A program made the position numbers and the translations under genes. The notes under the pieces are model-generated. The model worked only from the letters and a program-made list of their open reading frames with translations. It did not search any database and had not been told where the DNA came from. Positions 1 through 8,474 of a stretch of DNA of 60,198 nucleotides are shown one piece after another; position 1 is the stretch's first letter, and each line of letters starts with the position of its first letter. Origin of the DNA: CAZDIO01 sp964505555 (GTDB lineage Bacteria; Bdellovibrionota_C; UBA2361; SZUA-149; CAZDIO01); contig CAZDIO010000097.1 in assembly GCA_964505555.1 (NCBI GenBank), positions 1 to 60,198 on the forward strand, in the 5' to 3' direction.

Positions 1-56
1 AATCTCATATTACCAATGAGGATTCGAGATTGCTTCGCTGCGCTCGCAACGACAGG
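1..56. repeat. Truncated copy of the dispersed CCTGTCGTTGCGAG palindrome
   Basis: This is the right arm and loop of the palindrome that is complete at 54368-54448. It keeps six bases of the left arm (AATCTC), a 19-base loop differing from the complete copy at three positions, and a right arm ending CGCAACGACAGG. The window therefore opens inside a repeat, and another copy lies at the far end (60146 onward), so both edges may be assembly breakpoints. Confidence 0.7.
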
Positions 57-86
57 GGAAGCATTCACGATCAACAAGAGAGGACT

Positions 87-782
87 CTATCCTACAGCGC
101 TCTGTTTTTCTGTCTTCTTTGGAACAACAATAATCTTTCCATCCTTTACTTCGATAGTTTCTAGCTTTCTTAAAAACTCCCCAAGCTTTGGATTTTGTTG
201 TTCGATGTTCTCTGCAAGATTGTGCCCTTGAATTTCTTTTAACGCCTGCTCTGATAAGGGCTGATCTTTGATATCAAAGGAGAGCAGATTCACCTCAAGC
301 CTTCCATTTTTATAGATTCCTTTGAAATCCCCATGTGCGTTTATGAACTTTCCTGGGTGCCCAAGTTCGGCAAGCGGAAAACTCAGTGCAAACTTTACCA
401 CATCATTTACGATGCTGACGTGGATTGCATCTTTCAAGAAAGATTCTTTTTGGAGATAGACGTTAATATCTTTTTCCGAAAGAACGAGAGGTTCTGGGTT
501 TTCTCCCTTATCAATAGCGGCGCTAAAGGATTGAATTCTGTTTTCAACTTCAGCAACGTCGCCAGGACGAACTTGAACAGTTGTCAGTTGTAGTTGGGTA
601 TCGGATGAGTACTGAACGACATACGTCTCAATGAGCTTCTTGAATCCAAAATAGACAACAGTGCCAGACAAAATAAAAAGAACGATGAGGGTAATGCAAC
701 CGTAAAAAAAACATCCACGTCCTTCCGATTTTGATCCCTGAGGCACAATGGGGCGACCGAATTCATCAATTTGTTGTTGCAT
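87..782 (-). CDS. Membrane-anchored protein of unknown function
   Basis: The 231-residue product has a short cytoplasmic N-terminus, one strong hydrophobic helix at about residues 25-50 and a long polar remainder that would lie outside the cytoplasmic membrane. I recognise no family. The C-terminal part is rich in charged residues, alternating Glu and Lys, and ends in a basic tail. The ATG has an AGGAA ribosome-binding site five bases upstream. It follows the Nudix gene on the same strand after a 32-base gap, so the two may be co-transcribed, but nothing in the context assigns a role. Confidence 0.6.
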   Translation of the reverse strand: MQQQIDEFGRPIVPQGSKSEGRGCFFYGCITLIVLFILSGTVVYFGFKKLIETYVVQYSSDTQLQLTTVQVRPGDVAEVENRIQSFSAAIDKGENPEPLVLSEKDINVYLQKESFLKDAIHVSIVNDVVKFALSFPLAELGHPGKFINAHGDFKGIYKNGRLEVNLLSFDIKDQPLSEQALKEIQGHNLAENIEQQNPKLGEFLRKLETIEVKDGKIIVVPKKTEKQSAVG

Positions 783-814
783 ACATTCCTGCTATTGGTC
801 GGCTTCGTCCGACA

Positions 815-1384
815 TTATTTTCCGACAGTAAGCAATCGTTCTGCACGTAAAATACCGATAATGCTTAGACCATCTTGAATTTCACCTCGCTCTACCATTT
901 CTACACTTTCTTTAAAAGGTATTTTCTTTATTTGCAACACCTCCGTAGTGTCTGGAGATGATGCTGTTTCTTCCAACTCTTCGGCGATAAAAATGATTCC
1001 TACTTCAGCAGAAAAACAGTTTGAAAGATGAACCTCTCCACCAAGCTGGCGCCATTTTTTTGCTCGAAGCCCTGCTTCTTCCTGTAACTCACGTTTGGCT
1101 GCGCTCAGAGCATCTTCGCCATGATCGGCCCCGCCTTCAATGATCTCCCAAGAATAGGCATTTGTTGGGTAACGAAACTGACCCACTAAATAGATCTCTT
1201 CTGCAGGAGAGAGAGCAATAACCCCTGTTGCGAGACGTGCTTCGACAACCCCATAGATCCCCTCACTCCCATCAGGGCAGATAACGGCATCTTCGCGGAC
1301 CCTAATCCAAGGATTTTCATAAACGATCCGACTTCCGCAGGTCTTCCAAGGATTTTGCGTTTTAGAAGAGCTATTTTCTGTCAT
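815..1384 (-). CDS. Nudix hydrolase, ADP-ribose pyrophosphatase type
   Basis: The 189-residue protein carries a complete Nudix box at residues 84-106 (G, five residues, E, seven residues, then RELQEEAGL), which binds the divalent metal and cleaves nucleoside diphosphates linked to another group. The N-terminal stretch and length resemble the NudF/ADP-ribose pyrophosphatase branch, which clears ADP-ribose and related sugars from the cytoplasm. Substrate cannot be fixed from sequence. A second Nudix protein with the same overall build lies nearby at 2759-3295, so the two may have divided substrates. The start is the only ATG near the first conserved residues; its ribosome-binding site is weak. 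Confidence 0.85.
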   Translation of the reverse strand: MTENSSSKTQNPWKTCGSRIVYENPWIRVREDAVICPDGSEGIYGVVEARLATGVIALSPAEEIYLVGQFRYPTNAYSWEIIEGGADHGEDALSAAKRELQEEAGLRAKKWRQLGGEVHLSNCFSAEVGIIFIAEELEETASSPDTTEVLQIKKIPFKESVEMVERGEIQDGLSIIGILRAERLLTVGK

Positions 1385-1451
1385 TGTGACTTTTATCTTT
1401 TGTTTGGAATTTATATAGAAGAAAGCAAACGTTAGAAGCTCTGTTCATTCT

Positions 1452-2096
1452 ATGGTTATTACTGCATTTCCTCCACTAGAGAAAGCGGATGAAAACGGAC
1501 TCCTCTGTGTCGGAGGAGATCTCGAGGTTGAATCGCTCCTCTTAGCCTATCAAAACGCGATCTTCCCCTGGCCGTATGGAGAACAATATCCAATTACCTG
1601 GTTTTCGCCTCCGAGGCGAGCGGTTTTATTTCTAAAAGATTTTCATCTCTCTTCTCGGCTTAAAAAAGATCTGAAGAAACGGGATTTTTCATTTCAAATT
1701 AACTCAAACTTTCAAAGTGTCATTACCGAATGCACGAAGAGAAGAAAGCCGACATGGATTACAAAGGAGATGCAAGCAGCTTACCTGAAGCTCCACAAGG
1801 CGGGCTACTGTCACAGTTTTGAGTGTTATGAAAATGGCACACTCGTTGGGGGGCTCTATGGCGTCTCGATTGGAAAGATGTTTGCTGGAGAGTCGATGTT
1901 TCACCGTGTGGATAATGCTTCAAAAGCCACCCTCTGTTACCTTGTTGAGTATCTCCAATCGCGCGGAGTTCATTGGATAGACGGACAACAGATGACCCCG
2001 CTTTTTAAGAGCTTTGGAGCGGTGGAGATTCCGAGAAACGAATTTGTTGGGATATTAAAAATCGCGCTTCAAGAAAAAACTACGATTTTTGAATGA
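1452..2096 (+). CDS. aat: Leucyl/phenylalanyl-tRNA--protein transferase
   Basis: Aat transfers Leu or Phe from aminoacyl-tRNA to the N-terminal Arg or Lys of proteins, which marks them for ClpS-ClpAP in the bacterial N-degron pathway. The 214-residue protein has the family signatures GGDL (residues 21-24), FPW (38-40) and WFSPPRR (50-56). It also has the conserved stretch around Gly-Glu-Ser-Met-Phe (GESMF) and a WIDGQ motif before the C-terminus. Length is normal. No clpS or clpA lies in the window, so this gene stands alone. It is convergent with the histone gene and ends in a shared hairpin at 2125-2188. Confidence 0.95.
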   Translation: MVITAFPPLEKADENGLLCVGGDLEVESLLLAYQNAIFPWPYGEQYPITWFSPPRRAVLFLKDFHLSSRLKKDLKKRDFSFQINSNFQSVITECTKRRKPTWITKEMQAAYLKLHKAGYCHSFECYENGTLVGGLYGVSIGKMFAGESMFHRVDNASKATLCYLVEYLQSRGVHWIDGQQMTPLFKSFGAVEIPRNEFVGILKIALQEKTTIFE

Positions 2097-2124
2097 TCAA
2101 GAGGTTCATTCAAAAGGACAAAAA

Positions 2125-2188
2125 AAAAGAACAGATACTGCTATTAAACTTTTAGGTGGTCAGATTTTTAGCAGTTACTGTTCTTTTA
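2125..2188. terminator. Bidirectional terminator between aat and the histone gene
   Basis: Imperfect inverted repeat with arms AAAAGAACAGATACTGCTA (about 2125-2143) and TAGCAGTTACTGTTCTTTT (about 2169-2187). Only the central AT/TA pair is mismatched. The A-run on the left and T-run on the right would serve both converging genes. The 25-base loop is long for an intrinsic terminator. Confidence 0.6.
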
Positions 2189-2215
2189 TTTGAAAGCTTC
2201 TTCAGTGGTCGAAAT

Positions 2216-2422
2216 CTATACAGGGAGATCTCGATCCATAACTGTTTTTCTGCCTTCATTTTTGGCATTTTCAATCGCCAAATTGCAGAGTGCTCTAATT
2301 TTTTCAGAAAGCGCTTCACTCAGGCTTGCTGAGGTATTCATTCCAGATTTTTCTTTGATGTACTTCTTTAACTTTGACACCACCACCAACGTTTCCTGCT
2401 CTGCGCCGTTTGTATCCATCAT
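2216..2422 (-). CDS. Bacterial single histone-fold protein
   Basis: The 68-residue product reads as a minimal histone fold: a first helix with basic residues (about 11-27), a short loop, a long central helix (33-56) and a second loop with RKTVMDRD at 58-65. That last stretch matches the RxTxxxxD signature of archaeal and bacterial histones exactly (R58, T60, D65). The protein stops three residues later, so the third helix is almost absent. Short third helices are reported for bacterial histones such as the Bdellovibrio protein Bd0055, which coats DNA. The start is the first of two ATG codons, with AGGAG eight bases upstream; a longer in-frame start 13 codons earlier lacks support. Role as a chromatin protein is inferred. 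Confidence 0.8.
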   Translation of the reverse strand: MMDTNGAEQETLVVVSKLKKYIKEKSGMNTSASLSEALSEKIRALCNLAIENAKNEGRKTVMDRDLPV

Positions 2423-2448
2423 GTTCCTATCTCCTAAACATACTATGC

Positions 2449-2483
2449 TTAACCGGTACAATTTTAAGCTAGTCTCCGGTTAA
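2449..2483. promoter_or_regulatory. Inverted repeat in the histone promoter region
   Basis: TTAACCGG (2449-2456) and CCGGTTAA (2476-2483) form a perfect 8-bp inverted repeat with a 19-bp gap. It starts 27 bases upstream of the histone ATG. Site spacing of roughly two and a half helical turns would suit a dimeric DNA-binding regulator. No regulator can be named. The stretch between the divergent histone and Nudix genes (2484-2758) holds a small hairpin with AAATCTC arms near 2665 and nothing else I recognise. Confidence 0.35.
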
Positions 2484-2758
2484 CGAAAAAGTGGGTGAAG
2501 GTTACTCTTCCTTTGGGGCTAAAGGCAAATTTTAATTGATTTGAGCCATGTTTTTTGAATAAATTAGTAGCTAATGTGGTGATTCTGATCTGGTTTTTGA
2601 GTAAACATCGATATTTAATGATCTGCTCCTACAGGTGAGTATTTTGATAAAATACGTGCTTCTAAATCTCATATCACGAGATTTTATAGGTGAATTGTTT
2701 GGCATGTATGGAGAGAGTTTCTTTTAAGGAATGTATAAACTTTTGAGTGGAGTCTCTC

Positions 2759-3295
2759 ATGAGGAAAAATATTGAGCTAATTCAGACCCGGTCTGTCTAT
2801 ACCGGAAAGGTGTTTTCAGTATCGCTCGATGAGGTGCGACTTCCTGGGGGGGGTATTGTCGAGCGTGCAGTTGTGGAACATCCGGGAGCGGTAGTGATAC
2901 TTCCTCAACTCGAAGATGGGATGCTTCTTTTAACCTACCAATATCGCCACGCGGTGAGAGATACCTTATATGAGTTTCCGGCTGGAACTCTAGAAGCAGG
3001 CGAAACTCCTCGAGAGTGTGCAGAGCGAGAGATTAAAGAAGAAGTGGGGCATCGAGCCACAAAGTGGGTTGAACTTGGAAGTCTTTATCCCGCTCCTGGA
3101 TTTTGTAATGAAAAGCAACACTGTTTTTTTGCCTCTGGACTGTTTCCTGAAGTGGTCAGTGGAGACGAAGATGAAATTATTGAGGTAAAGAAGATGAGTG
3201 TAGATGAGGTCCAAAAACTGATTATTGATGGTCAAATGGTTGATGCAAAATCCATCGCTATCTTTTTTCGGGCAAAGGTGCGTGGACTGTTTTAA
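2759..3295 (+). CDS. Nudix hydrolase, ADP-ribose pyrophosphatase type
   Basis: A 178-residue Nudix protein with the catalytic box at residues 76-98 (G76, E82, then REIKEEVGH at 90-98). The sequence before the box, including YQYRH and EFPAG, is typical of ADP-ribose pyrophosphatases of the NudF group, which hydrolyse ADP-ribose to AMP and ribose 5-phosphate. I chose the ATG at 2759 because GGAG sits six bases upstream; an in-frame GTG at 2747 would add four residues without a well-placed ribosome-binding site. It diverges from the histone gene and is followed by a nested palindrome, not by an operon partner. Confidence 0.88.
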   Translation: MRKNIELIQTRSVYTGKVFSVSLDEVRLPGGGIVERAVVEHPGAVVILPQLEDGMLLLTYQYRHAVRDTLYEFPAGTLEAGETPRECAEREIKEEVGHRATKWVELGSLYPAPGFCNEKQHCFFASGLFPEVVSGDEDEIIEVKKMSVDEVQKLIIDGQMVDAKSIAIFFRAKVRGLF

Positions 3296-3329
3296 ATAAA
3301 AAAGTAATTCACGAAAAATCTCTTTATTT

Positions 3330-3505
3330 GAACACGGAGTTTCACAGGGTTACACAGAGTTAGAAAAAAGACTTTTAGATTAGGCTGCTCATAAAATAAG
3401 CGCACCATTCCTGTCGTTGCGAGCCGGGAGATCCAGTTCGCAACGACAGCCGATTTCTTTTATTAGATTCACTAACTCTGTGTAACCCTGTGAAACTCCG
3501 TGTTC
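3330..3505. repeat. Nested palindromic element
   Basis: Two perfect 34-bp arms, 3330-3363 (beginning GAACACGGAGTTTCACAGGG) and 3472-3505, enclose a second inverted repeat: CTGTCGTTGCGA at 3411-3422 and TCGCAACGACAG at 3438-3449. The outer arms belong to the ACAGAG palindrome family (14342-14423, 56692-56757). The inner arms belong to the CCTGTCGTTGCGAG family. One family therefore appears inserted inside the other. The rest of the gap up to 3700 shows no gene. Confidence 0.85.
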
Positions 3506-3700
3506 AATTAAAAATCGCTATAATGTTTCGTATGCCCCCCCGTGTTCACCACACCACCGCTAAACAACCAAATCTTTGCTGTGCTATTAATACTGAAAAT
3601 CATTAAACATTTCCCGCATCAAAATTCTTGATACGAAAGCTCGGTCAACAAAAGTCGATGGAATACCGATACGTTGATGTACTGATAGATAGAATCTTCT

Positions 3701-4912
3701 ATGTTTAATGATACCCAGACAACCGACCTTCCGCGAACTTCTCCTCCGAGTGCCCTGGAGGGTTCTGAAGGGAAATGCGCCGTGAGTAAAGCTACTCTCT
3801 CGCCCTTTCTTCATGTGGACTGGGCAATAAAAAAATATGAAGTTGTTTGTATCTTGTTTGCGATTACTGTGGCGGTGCTTGTTTCCCTGACACCACTTCC
3901 TTTTAGTCATATCCTTGCTAACTATTTTATTCTTCGCCTGCAAAAGTTTGTTGTTCTTGTCTATGCACTTTCGCTTGTGGTTATTTTTGTAAAAGCTCAG
4001 ATCTATAAATCAAAACACAAAATAAATCCGTTTCGAAACGAACAAGCACTGCTTGAAGTTGTTCAACCCTACTTTACACCAAATTTCTTTATTAACACCG
4101 TGCGTAGAGGAGTAGCGATCCTTACCGTAATTTATTTCTTTCTCCACTTAAAACATGTGGTGTTTTTTCTGCATTCAGCAAATTATGATCTCTTATTTTG
4201 GAACCTCGATCGCTTGGTTCACTTCGGTGTTCAACCAAACATCTATCTGATGGAGCGCTTTGGAACAAATGACGAGCTTGCAATCACGATCGACTGGATT
4301 TATTCCTTTGCGTATTTTAAATATATTATTTATGCAGCAGTTTTCTTTCTTCTTGAGTTGCGAGGCCGTGAACTTACAGAGAAGTTTTTTCTTGCCTACA
4401 CGTTGTTATGGTCTCTCGGAGGATTGTCCTATCTGATTATGCCTGCTGATGGACCTTGTTATGCACTGCTTGGACGTCATTCGGTTCCGCACGAGGCGCA
4501 GGTCCACGTAGTCCAATTTCCAGTAACGAGCGACATTCCCAAAACGTATGAAAAATCCTACAATGCAAGCAAAGTGTGGCTTGCAAAAAACAAGCAAGAA
4601 GATCTCTGGAGTCACCGGAAAGCATTTCTTGTTGAGCACAAACTTCCCAATATGTTTTACGGTATTGCCGCAATGCCCAGTCTCCATGTGGCTGCAGTAT
4701 TTATGGTGATGGTCTTTTTCTTTTGTGTCTCGCCTTATCTTGGACTTTTTGGTTTGTGTGCTGTGGGTGTGATGTGGTTTGGCTCTGTGTTTCTCCAGTG
4801 GCACTATGCGATTGATGGATATGCGGGGATGGCGCTTTCTTCTTTGGTGTGTTTTATAAGCCTCAAGTGGGGAGGTACTCAATGGAATCTCCACGGGAAA
4901 AAAAATAGCTGA
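3701..4912 (+). CDS. PAP2-family integral membrane phosphatase or phosphotransferase
   Basis: The 403-residue protein has several membrane helices and ends in a PAP2-type catalytic region. AMPSLHVA at about residue 323 and HYAIDGYAG at about residue 368 supply the Ser-Leu-His and His-x3-Asp motifs. In this superfamily the two histidines and the aspartate act on phosphate esters of lipids at the membrane surface. The long N-terminal membrane part, and the late motifs without an obvious first K-x6-RP motif, resemble the Aur1/inositol-phosphoceramide synthase-like branch (PAP2_3), which transfers lipid phosphate head groups. The next gene, also a polytopic membrane protein, follows after 38 bases, so the pair may act in lipid or surface glycan assembly. 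Substrate is unknown. Confidence 0.75.
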   Translation: MFNDTQTTDLPRTSPPSALEGSEGKCAVSKATLSPFLHVDWAIKKYEVVCILFAITVAVLVSLTPLPFSHILANYFILRLQKFVVLVYALSLVVIFVKAQIYKSKHKINPFRNEQALLEVVQPYFTPNFFINTVRRGVAILTVIYFFLHLKHVVFFLHSANYDLLFWNLDRLVHFGVQPNIYLMERFGTNDELAITIDWIYSFAYFKYIIYAAVFFLLELRGRELTEKFFLAYTLLWSLGGLSYLIMPADGPCYALLGRHSVPHEAQVHVVQFPVTSDIPKTYEKSYNASKVWLAKNKQEDLWSHRKAFLVEHKLPNMFYGIAAMPSLHVAAVFMVMVFFFCVSPYLGLFGLCAVGVMWFGSVFLQWHYAIDGYAGMALSSLVCFISLKWGGTQWNLHGKKNS

Positions 4913-4950
4913 AAAAAAGTAACGGCTGAGAGAACAGATCAAATAACCTC

Positions 4951-6768
4951 GTGCTCCGTCGAACGAACCCAATAACAATCATTCCCTTACTTTCGTTACT
5001 TTCTGGAATATTACTCCTCCCTGCTTTTTCTCAAGGACTTACGCGCATTGACAGCTTCGTGTTTCGTTCTTTCTGGTTTCTCCATGTTGGGTTTCAGTGT
5101 GTTGCGGTGATGTTTGTCGTGTATGCTTTCTATCACTTGGTACAAAAAGCAGAGTTTGGAAAACTTTTGTATTCATCTTCGTTTTTTTTCTTTCTCTCTG
5201 TGATCATTTTCTTATCGATTCTTCCCATTACAGCACGAGATGCGCTGATCTATCAGTTAGAAACTCCAAAACTTTGGATTGAACAGGGAAGAATATCTGA
5301 AATTCCTTGGCTCGAGTGGTCATATTTCCCGATGCAGATCGGAGTAGGGTATGCGGGATTTCTTCTCCATGGGCTAGAGAGATTCACCGCACTGTACCAT
5401 GCAAGTTATCTCCTTCTCACCTGTGGTGTGGTGTTATGTTTTATCCATACTTTTTTAAAAGACGTTGAGCTGAGTATCCTCTCCTTCCTGTTATGTTTGT
5501 CCCTGCCAGTTTGTCTTAAGGTCGGATCTTCGCCGATGGCGGATTTAGGGCTTGCGCTCTATTTTGGGATTGGCTTTTTCTACGCGGCAAAAGTTCTTGA
5601 AGAGAGGAAATTTATCTCTCTGTTTCTTGCGACCTTAGCTTTAGGTTTAGCTCTTTCTACAAAATATAATGGTCTTCTTGGGCTTGCTATCTTCTTGCCG
5701 CTATTTTTTATTTTCCTAAAACGAAGTGGTTCTTCACCGAAGCAAAGTTTTCTCAATGTGTTTTTTGTTTTTATATCTTCCCTCCTCATATGCGCACCAT
5801 GGCTTATTCGTAACTATCTTTGGACCGGAAATCCGGTTCATCCATTTTTGGGAGGATTGTTTGGTGGGAATGAAGCTGTGCCGTTTATGGGAACGATTAA
5901 ACCATTTACGTATCGAATCCTTGCCTACAAAGAAGATCTTTTTGATCTTCTTTTACTGCCCTTTCGAGTGATTTTTTTTGGAGAGGACGATAACCCAAAA
6001 CAATTTGATGGAGTGCTCACCCCTCTCTTTCTTCTCGCTCTTGTTCCGCTTTTTTATCTCCGCTCATTACAAAAAAGCCCAGTACAAAAAACGTGGTTTC
6101 CATTTTTTTATCTGTTTGTAGCAATCTATTTTGTCTCTTCAGTGAGTCTTTTCTACCTTCTCATCCGCTATCTCTCCCCTGTTTTACTGCCCATAATGGT
6201 ACTTACGGCGCTTGGCATTTACTGTGTAAAGGAATTTATATTTAAAGAAAGAAAACAGTTAGTCTACCAGTTGTGTTTTGGCACTCATCTTATCTTTTCA
6301 CTTTGCTACAGCACCGCGCTCATGCAAAAAACTCACGCCCTTTCTTACCTATTCTCGACACAATCTCCTAAAGAATATCTCCAAAACCATCTCAGCGAAT
6401 ACTCAATGATCGAGTTTATAAACACGCACATTTCAAAAACGAAGCGGATATACCTTCTCTACACAGGAAACCGTTACTACTACTATGATGTGCCAGTACG
6501 AGGCGGATACTTCTCAGGGGACAAGGTTCTCAACTGGATTCATGCTGCAAGTAGCGCAAAGGATATTTATGAAAAATTTCAAAGTGAAGGTATTACACAC
6601 CTGATGCTTCATGGCAGAAGAACGGCAGATGTTTTTAAAGATCTATTAAATGAAAAAGAACAGATCCTTTGGATGAAATTTATTGTAGAGCACACGAGCG
6701 TCATTCACAAAGATAAGGGATACTCTCTTTTAGAGCTGAATCCTACTTCCGAGAAAAAAAGCTCCTAA
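4951..6768 (+). CDS. Polytopic GT-C-like glycosyltransferase
   Basis: The 605-residue protein has about ten or more hydrophobic helices. A first extracytoplasmic loop contains the acidic motif in ARDALIYQLETPKLW (near residue 90), as in PMT/ArnT-like GT-C enzymes that use polyprenyl-phosphate sugars. The C-terminal 150 residues are soluble. The start is GTG at 4951, since no ATG lies near the first helix, and its ribosome-binding site is weak. The gene follows the PAP2-family gene closely and may work with it on lipid-linked sugars. Assignment rests on topology and the loop motif, not on a close match. Confidence 0.6.
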   Translation: MLRRTNPITIIPLLSLLSGILLLPAFSQGLTRIDSFVFRSFWFLHVGFQCVAVMFVVYAFYHLVQKAEFGKLLYSSSFFFFLSVIIFLSILPITARDALIYQLETPKLWIEQGRISEIPWLEWSYFPMQIGVGYAGFLLHGLERFTALYHASYLLLTCGVVLCFIHTFLKDVELSILSFLLCLSLPVCLKVGSSPMADLGLALYFGIGFFYAAKVLEERKFISLFLATLALGLALSTKYNGLLGLAIFLPLFFIFLKRSGSSPKQSFLNVFFVFISSLLICAPWLIRNYLWTGNPVHPFLGGLFGGNEAVPFMGTIKPFTYRILAYKEDLFDLLLLPFRVIFFGEDDNPKQFDGVLTPLFLLALVPLFYLRSLQKSPVQKTWFPFFYLFVAIYFVSSVSLFYLLIRYLSPVLLPIMVLTALGIYCVKEFIFKERKQLVYQLCFGTHLIFSLCYSTALMQKTHALSYLFSTQSPKEYLQNHLSEYSMIEFINTHISKTKRIYLLYTGNRYYYYDVPVRGGYFSGDKVLNWIHAASSAKDIYEKFQSEGITHLMLHGRRTADVFKDLLNEKEQILWMKFIVEHTSVIHKDKGYSLLELNPTSEKKSS

Positions 6769-6783
6769 AGAAAGAAATGCCCC

Positions 6784-6842
6784 CCTGTCGTTGCGAGCCG
6801 GGAGGCCCGGCGGCCGGGCGAAGCGAAGCTCGAAACGACAGG
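6784..6842. repeat. Copy of the CCTGTCGTTGCGAG palindrome
   Basis: Starts CCTGTCGTTGCGAG and ends CTCGAAACGACAGG, with a GC-rich inner palindrome (GCCCGGCGGCCGGGC) in the middle. It lies between the membrane protein gene and the HNH gene and could fold as one long hairpin. Confidence 0.7.
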
Positions 6843-6907
6843 ATAAAGAACGCTTAACTAAATGACATTGGCAAAACGCCCACATCTCGAGCGCTTTCCC
6901 CAATCTT

Positions 6908-7941
6908 TCAATAAAATCTCTCCATAAACTCCTTCCCATAAACCTGTTCCGCAACAAGCCTATTATGCGCTCCACAAAGCACTCTTAAGTTCTGAACAGT
7001 ATTTGCTTCCCCTAATCCCGAGGAACAATATGATCAAGATGAAGCCCTGTTTTAGCAGTACACTTAACCCCATCATGACTTACAAACGTACACCGAAAGC
7101 CATCCCGAAGAAGTACTTTATCCCGTACAGGTCTTGAAACAGATCTTCTAGCTCTTTTTACAAGCTTAGCCCTAAGTACTTTCTTAGAAGCTACCCTTCT
7201 CTTACGAGCTTGACGTCTTTCTTCTCGTTTCTCAGGTGAGTGTTTCTGAATATACTCATCCATAAGTAACTCAAGTGTCTCTTCAAGAGTTGCTCCAGGT
7301 TTAAGCCCCCCAGAAGCAAGACTCTTTACCGAATCGAGCTTCTCTTTAAATGCTTTACTTCCTGAGAACTCAAACCGGTAACGTTCTTCAAGTACTAACT
7401 GAGTATTCTTATTTTCTGAGTAGTTCTTCTCGGTTTCCTGCGAACCAAAGGAAGTTTCTAAGTTATCTGTTTCTTGTTGTACGGTACTCTCAATCGTCTT
7501 GGGTGCTACGATAGGAACGATCTTATCCCACTGAGACTTCCTTGGATTAAAATGCCCAGCAACCCACTCCACCTCTACTCGAGACTTTCCTACTACTTGA
7601 GGAAGTACTGAGTCTTTGTTCTTCTCTGTAAGCACTGGAGCGATAATAGAGATAGTACTCAAAGAGAGCTCTCTCTTGAGAAGCATCTGATACACTTGAG
7701 GAAACTGAGAAACACACCGAGCCGCAGTAATTCTTCTTTTTGCTGCATTTTCTGAATATCCCAATCCAGAAACAACATAAGCAAACAAGGAAGTATACCC
7801 CAAATCCCGGTAGAGCTTTCTTCTATCAAGCTCTACCAGGTGAAGAATGATATTTGCTGTAAGTTCATTCTCTTCTTTTGCAAGTCTAACAAGTTTCTCA
7901 ACAAGTACTTTATCTGAGAGTATCTCTAACTGAATGTTCAT
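6908..7941 (-). pseudogene. HNH endonuclease, frameshifted in the catalytic motif
   Basis: The open frame from 7941 encodes about 309 residues with a helical N-terminal region and a C-terminal HNH nuclease domain, but stops right after LHLDHIVPRD (stop at 7012-7014). In another frame the sequence goes straight on with GEANTVQNLRVLCGAHN and ends at 6908. This is the expected second half of the HNH motif, including the asparagine and final histidine. A single missing base near 7014 explains the break, either a true mutation or a sequencing error. The ATG at 7941 has AAGGAG eight bases upstream. HNH proteins of this layout are common in mobile or selfish contexts, though no other mobile gene is adjacent. 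Confidence 0.75.
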
Positions 7942-7985
7942 CTCTTTATCTCCTTTAGTTAACAACTAAAGGAAGTCTAACATGA

Positions 7986-8462
7986 CAGTTTTTCGACGTT
8001 CGTAATTACTCAACACTAAAAGAACTCACACCGTTTATTCGCGCCGACGTCAAAAAAGGCGGAGATGTAGCAAATGCATATTACGAAGCTTTGGTGTGTA
8101 TCGTACGAACTCGATATTTCGTTAACGAAAGAGTGCTCGAAAACTGTCAAGAGGAAAGAAGTCTTTTTAGAAATATTTTTTATGAAAAAGAGTTTTTTAC
8201 AAACCCGCCCTACCTTCGTTTTCACACATATTCACAGCGCACCAGAGCTAATCGCAAGCGGCTCGTGGCTGTGAATATGTATGAAAAACCCCCGCCCCCC
8301 GGGGAGTTGGTAGTTGCGAATGTCCTTCGCTCACTCTCACCTTACAGTCCAAACAGCACTGGCATTAGCTGTAACGCCCCTTCGGAGAAGTTCTGGCGTC
8401 AGAATTTCTTCCGGCAACTAACGCAGTTCCAAGCCTCACCTCACAAGGCGTTACTTTATTAG
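7986..8462 (+). other. Open frame without a start codon, possible gene relic
   Basis: The frame is open for 158 codons from just after a TGA and reads as protein-like text (for example KELTPFIRADVKKGGDVANA) before becoming less convincing. It has no ATG and only a TTG at 8091, with no ribosome-binding site. I do not recognise a family. The interval also contains CATATTCACAG paired with CTGTGAATATG (about 8227-8281) and GTAACGCC (8371-8378) paired with GGCGTTAC (8447-8454). It may be the remains of an acquired gene. Nothing else in 7942-8474 looks coding. Confidence 0.25.
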
Positions 8463-8474
8463 AAGCTCTAACTC

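Noticed and set aside
2190..2483. 97-codon plus-strand open frame over the histone gene
   Set aside because: No ribosome-binding site and no domain-like text; the minus strand has a good start and the histone signature.
8371..8454. GTAACGCC and GGCGTTAC as a possible integron attC site
   Set aside because: The right core reads GTTACTT, not GTTRRRY, and no integrase or cassette array is present.
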